From positions 248,001-312,000 of the forward strand of contig JAIWNI010000002.1 in assembly GCA_025331435.1 (NCBI GenBank): DNA of 64,000 nucleotides. Reading direction: 5' to 3'. The notes beneath the pieces were generated by a model. That model made no database searches. It worked only from the letters and a program-made list of their open reading frames with translations, and was not told where the DNA came from. This DNA is from Choanephora cucurbitarum. Lineage: Eukaryota; Mucoromycota; Mucoromycetes; Mucorales; Choanephoraceae. This document shows, piece after piece, positions 60,004 through 64,000 of this stretch. Numbering within the stretch: position 1 is the stretch's first letter; every line of letters starts with the position of its first letter. A program made the translations under genes and the position numbers.

Positions 60004-63000
60004 TCAAAGGATTTCAATACCATCAGCTTGCGATGATGGACTTCCTGGTGGTTGAGAAGATGCCTCTTGTGAGTTATTATTATTAGAAGCAGCAGGTGGT
60101 CCATCTGCATTTGGATTGAAATTAAGATAGAACTTGGGACAATTCTTATTAGTTTTCATATGACCCATTTGACCACAGTTACCACATCGACGCTATTAAC
60201 AATATGAATAAGTCTCGGTTCATATATTGTTTCCTGTTCTATACTTTACCATAGCACCTTCACGTTTACCACGTATTAAGCCCAAGACAGGATTTTCAGC
60301 AAGAGCAGCTTGTTTGGCCAACTGTCTTTGACGACGTCTTTCAGCATTCCGCTTTAATTTCGCTAACTGATCTTGAATACGCTTCTTCATACGAGCATTC
60401 TTTTCTTCATCATCCGTAGGCTCTAAAGCTTCCGCACTATTGTAATGATTATAAGTATCAGAATCAGCTGGTTATTTTCTCCTCCTCTTCTTTTACCTAG
60501 TCGCTTCCTCTTCAATCATTTGACGTTGTCTGAGATAAGACTTCATGACAACAGGATCGCGTACTGTTTCTTCTTGCCAAACCTTTTCACCGTTCTTTTG
60601 GGTGATCAAACGTTTGATGATCAGATATTTGTTTTGGTTGTTGACATGATAACTTGAGCTCATGCTGCCAGTGACAGAGACATCATCATCATCCAGTTCT
60701 GATGTAGCACGGTCAAACCGACTTCGCTGATAAGAAGGAGTAGCTGGTGAAGGAGACATACCGTGATGACTCTTACCCCAGTCAAATTCAGACTAGATAA
60801 CGCTTTAGATAAACGCACGCATACACATATATCTATACAATCACTTACAGCAGAAGGGCTATCGGGTTGATTCATATCATCCTCTTCATGATCTGAAAGT
60901 ACAGGCTCTTCTTTATTGCTGAGCGAATCCAGCTGTGCCTTCCAAATACGAGCAATTTCTTCCTTATAGATCTGTTGCTGCTCAGCAACGTTGTATCGAT
61001 GAGCACTCTTGGGTCTGGCTTCAATTTGAGCCAATTTTTCTTCTGCAGATTCGCCTGCACGCAAAAAGATATCTTTCATCGACACACGAATAAAACTGAA
61101 CCCTTCTCCTCGACCTGTAGGGTCACCTGCACCATACAGCTTTAACATGGCCTTACCCTGAGTGGCATTGATAAAGTTACGGGTAGAGAACCAAGGAGCC
61201 AACTGTTGCTCCACTTCTAGCTTTGAATCACCATCGCCTGTCTCATCATCATCATTGACATCGCCATAACCCAAATCCTGAAGGTGACGTTCACCCACCA
61301 ACATACTTTCATATAGACAGACCATTTCAGGTGTAACCATCTTTCGCAAGTCTTCCTCAGAAGGTGGATCAGCACCTCCTCGTGTCTTCCAATAGCCTCC
61401 TCCTCCATCTTTACTACGTCGATGAAACTCAAGAAATTCCTTGAGACGTTGGCGGATTTGGATATCAGAATATTCAGGAAACTTCTTTGCTAGGCGGTTC
61501 ATTTTGAGACGTTGAAGGTTGTGACGCTTGATCAGACGATAGGCTACCACTTGAAGACGGTTCTTGATTGTTGTGGTCACCTTTCGAGAATGAGGGCCAG
61601 GTACTTCTTGCACAGGGTAGGATTGACCAATAGTAAAGATGGCTGGAATATCACGTAAATAATATTTTGTCTGATCCTTGTAAGTACTCTTGATCAACAG
61701 AAAATCAGTGTGTTTTACATCGTGTCGAAATAAGGGAGCTCGGATCAGATTGTTGTAATAAACAGAAATAGTTTGACCTGGCTCTACGTTACCAAAAGTC
61801 ATAAAGGGAGAGGTATCACCGATATCCAACACAAAGGGCTCACCAATATCCATGTTGGGCACAAATTCATCTTTAGGCTCTGTCTTTCGATAGTAATTGA
61901 TAACTAAGGTACCCATGCCCATGTTGGAAATGATGGGAGGGTGCTCTTCAGAATATTCCATCAACACAAAAGAAGAGCTGTCTTTGAGTGTCAAATCCTT
62001 TGTGCTTCGAATAATATCCACATGGCCTTTCTTCTTGTCCTTCTTCTTCTTTTTGCTCGCTTTCATACGTGAGAAATGAATGTCTATATTGAGAGGTAAT
62101 TGAATCAATGGGCGGTGGAACGATCTCAGTTCTTGTTTTGAAAGCTTTGTCTTGTAAAGAGCAGGATGAAGTTTGAGGGCGGGTAAGGCATGCTGTACCA
62201 CTAATTGACCAAATGTCTGTCGAACACGGATTAGGCGACCTGCTAGGTGAGATTCATAGTGTTTATCATTTGACAGATTGAATCGGTTGAGAGGCAGCTT
62301 GTTGTGAGGCTCAGTTTCAGTATGGAATATCTGAATCTTTGGTAAAGGACGAGGAAGGGGTTTACGACCCTTTTTGACATGTTTTGGTTGAGGCAAGAGC
62401 TCCTTTGTAGCTTCGACTTCTTCAACATCAAATAGCATGTTAGGATCATTGAGATCTAGTTCAATCTTCATACTGCTGCTGTCTGGCTTTTCGTTGTTCC
62501 AGATAATAGCGTCTATCCAATCACCTTCTTCCAAAGCCATATTTAAGTGTTTAATTGCATTTTCTTTCTCTTCCTGTCCAATTGATGCTAAGCCTTGAAC
62601 ATGTATCATTCTAAGATCGTAGGTTAGAGCAACATCATTGCTTGTGGTAGATAGTACTTTACTCCATTGCTTCATCTTCATCCTCGTCATCGTCATCATC
62701 ATCACCCCAAACAATCTCATTTTCCCAATCCTCTAACATAACAGAGTGGTACAGTTTATCATCTTCAATCGCTTTGGGTAGTTCAGCTGTTCTCTGCTCT
62801 ATCCTTTCCTCTTCCTCTTCTTCCTCCTCTTCTTCTTCAATGTCGCTTGTATGCTCTAAAGTGCGTTGCTGTGATTCAATGCGCCTTTTTTTCGTATTCT
62901 GTTTAGCCTGTTCAATTCGAAATCGGTCTAATTTGCTTGTTCTCAAAAAGGCTGTACGGTCATCTCTTTCCATTTCGTATTCATAACCATCCCCATAAAT

Positions 63001-63697
63001 AACTGGCAACAACAGATTAAGAAAGGTACAGAATAATTGTTTCTGCAAGGCTTACTTACTTCGTTTCTGAGCAGACAAACGAGGAGGTCGCTTGATTTTA
63101 GTCATGAATAGTTCGGAAAACTTTAAAATCTTGTTTTTTTCGAATCCTGGAAAAATATGTTGTACATCCATTGTTGTTGATTGAGAAGTAGTTGAAGGCT
63201 TTGCGACAGATACTTCGGGTAAATCCAATTCCATAGGCTCTTGTTTGATGTCTTCTTGTTCCTCTTCGTCAGAATCATAGTTGTCGGTTACTAGAGCTAA
63301 ACGCGACCGAGGCAAATTCTTTTGAACCATGCCCATGCCGCGTCGATAATATTTCTCTTGTTCGTCAGGTATAGCTTCATCAAAATCAGAATAGTCGACA
63401 GCATCTTTGGAATGAGCAGTTGGTATATTGGGAATACGAAGTTGGGTAGGTTCGTCGTCGTCATCGTCATCGCTCTCATTAGATTGGCGTGATACGTTTT
63501 CCAAACCAAACGTGTCGCCACTGAAGATCTTTGACATCACATTGGCATCGACACTAGATAAAGTTTCTCTCAAGTCCTAATCAATAAGTAATGCATATCG
63601 TTTCACATCAAAATATTCCCTTCTTTACCTCATCAAGGTCACTTTCAAGACGTCCTTGCTCGTCTACATTACCAAAGAAATAACCTGCTAACGACAT
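60004..63697 (-). CDS. TAF1: TFIID subunit TAF1
   Basis: Largest TFIID subunit, which binds TBP and core promoter DNA. Start ATG at 63697 (MSLAGYFFGNVDEQGRLESD); exon 1 ends at 63629 and exon 2 begins at 63576; stop at 60004. The N-terminus FFGNVDEQGRLESDLDEDLR resembles the TBP-binding TAND region. Acidic tracts (DDDDDDE; EDEEEE-like) follow. The central TAF1-specific domain (DUF3591) includes WIDAIIWNNEKP, PKIQIFHTETEPHNKLPLNR, LSNDKHYESHLAGRLIRVRQ, LPLNIDIHFSRM, GTLVINYYRK, DTSPFMTFGNVEPGQTISVY, NNLIRAPLFRHDVKHTDFLL, KYYLRDIPAIFTIGQSYPVQ and KLYGAGDPTGRGEGFSFIRV. Near the end a zinc knuckle RRCGNCGQMGHMKTNKNCPK (C-x2-C-x4-H-x6-C). No bromodomain is visible, as in yeast Taf1. About 1,130-1,180 residues. 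Confidence 0.95.
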
Positions 63698-64000
63698 ACT
63701 TTTTTTCTTGAAAAATAATAAAAGTAGAAAAAAAGAAAGAAATATTTACACAGCAAAAAAAAAGTACGCCAAATTGTAAGCCAATCAAATTCTATCTCTA
63801 CATCAAAATAAGCATATACTTCCTGGAGTAGTTGCGAAAATCTGACAAAGCATATAATAGATGCTCTCAAAAGCTTGACATAAAACAAGAAAGCTTCTAT
63901 TCATTCATAGACTAGCTTTCATAAGGCCATTCTTCTAAAGCCTTTCAGAACCATTTACGCTTCACAGTTAACTGAAGAGATTCAAGAGGCCAGTATTATT
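63698..64000. promoter_or_regulatory. TAF1 upstream region
   Basis: AT-rich DNA upstream of the TAF1 start, with a T-rich run on the minus strand (about 63700-63770). It probably contains the TAF1 promoter; no specific element recognised, and the window ends here. Confidence 0.4.

Overview
This window is a eukaryotic nuclear contig, most likely from an early-diverging filamentous fungus of the Mucorales type (Mucoromycota). The case rests on AT-rich spacers, many short GT-AG introns of about 50-120 bp, pyrimidine-rich leaders, and a gene set of fungal (APSES factor, Crz1-like zinc finger, MAK5, TAF1 without a visible bromodomain) and wider eukaryotic character (dynein light intermediate chain, acetoacetyl-CoA synthetase). 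The genus call is inference. Nothing looks bacterial; there is no operon, CRISPR array or obvious virus.

Layout. 1-2.4 kb: spacer. 2.4-4.8 kb (-): dynein light intermediate chain. 4.8-11.8 kb: long gene-poor stretch. 11.8-13.4 kb (+): an APSES (StuA/Efg1-like) factor whose last exon is interrupted by a 1.96-kb Tc1/mariner-like transposon (13356-15315, TA duplication, 235-bp inverted repeats, decayed transposase). 15.3-18.2 kb: spacer with a 48-bp near-perfect palindrome between 8-bp direct repeats. 18.2-19.8 kb (+): Crz1-like zinc-finger factor. 20.6-25.2 kb (-): RRP5. 25.9-27.6 kb (+): mitochondrial PPR protein. 28.5-32.9 kb (+): secreted C-type-lectin-like protein with four identical 492-bp repeats and a 16-copy 24-bp array. 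32.9-36.6 kb: spacer with a decayed tyrosine recombinase and perhaps a second transposase relic. 36.6-39.1 kb (+): acetoacetyl-CoA synthetase. 39.5-40.2 kb (+): small C2H2 protein with a C-terminal membrane anchor. 41-43.5 kb (-): MAK5 helicase. 44.8-46.4 kb (-): Atg18-family PROPPIN. 46.9-47.2 kb (+): unknown small protein. 47.2-49.4 kb: divergent proteasome pair, beta-6 (-) and beta-5 (+). 51.4-54.1 kb (-): class II histone deacetylase with an N-terminal chromo-barrel/Tudor-knot-like domain and a 9-nt microexon carrying zinc-ligand codons. 56.3-63.7 kb (-): MSH2 and TAF1, 171 bp apart.

Most genes are housekeeping: ribosome biogenesis (RRP5, MAK5), proteolysis (two proteasome subunits), autophagy, DNA repair, transcription and chromatin. 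The least ordinary parts are the transposon-altered tail of the APSES gene, the HDAC microexon and architecture, the repeat-expanded lectin-like protein, the tail-anchored zinc-finger protein and the palindromic micro-element. Gene models were built by eye from reading frames and splice signals; distant exon edges may be off by a few bases where no exact position is given.
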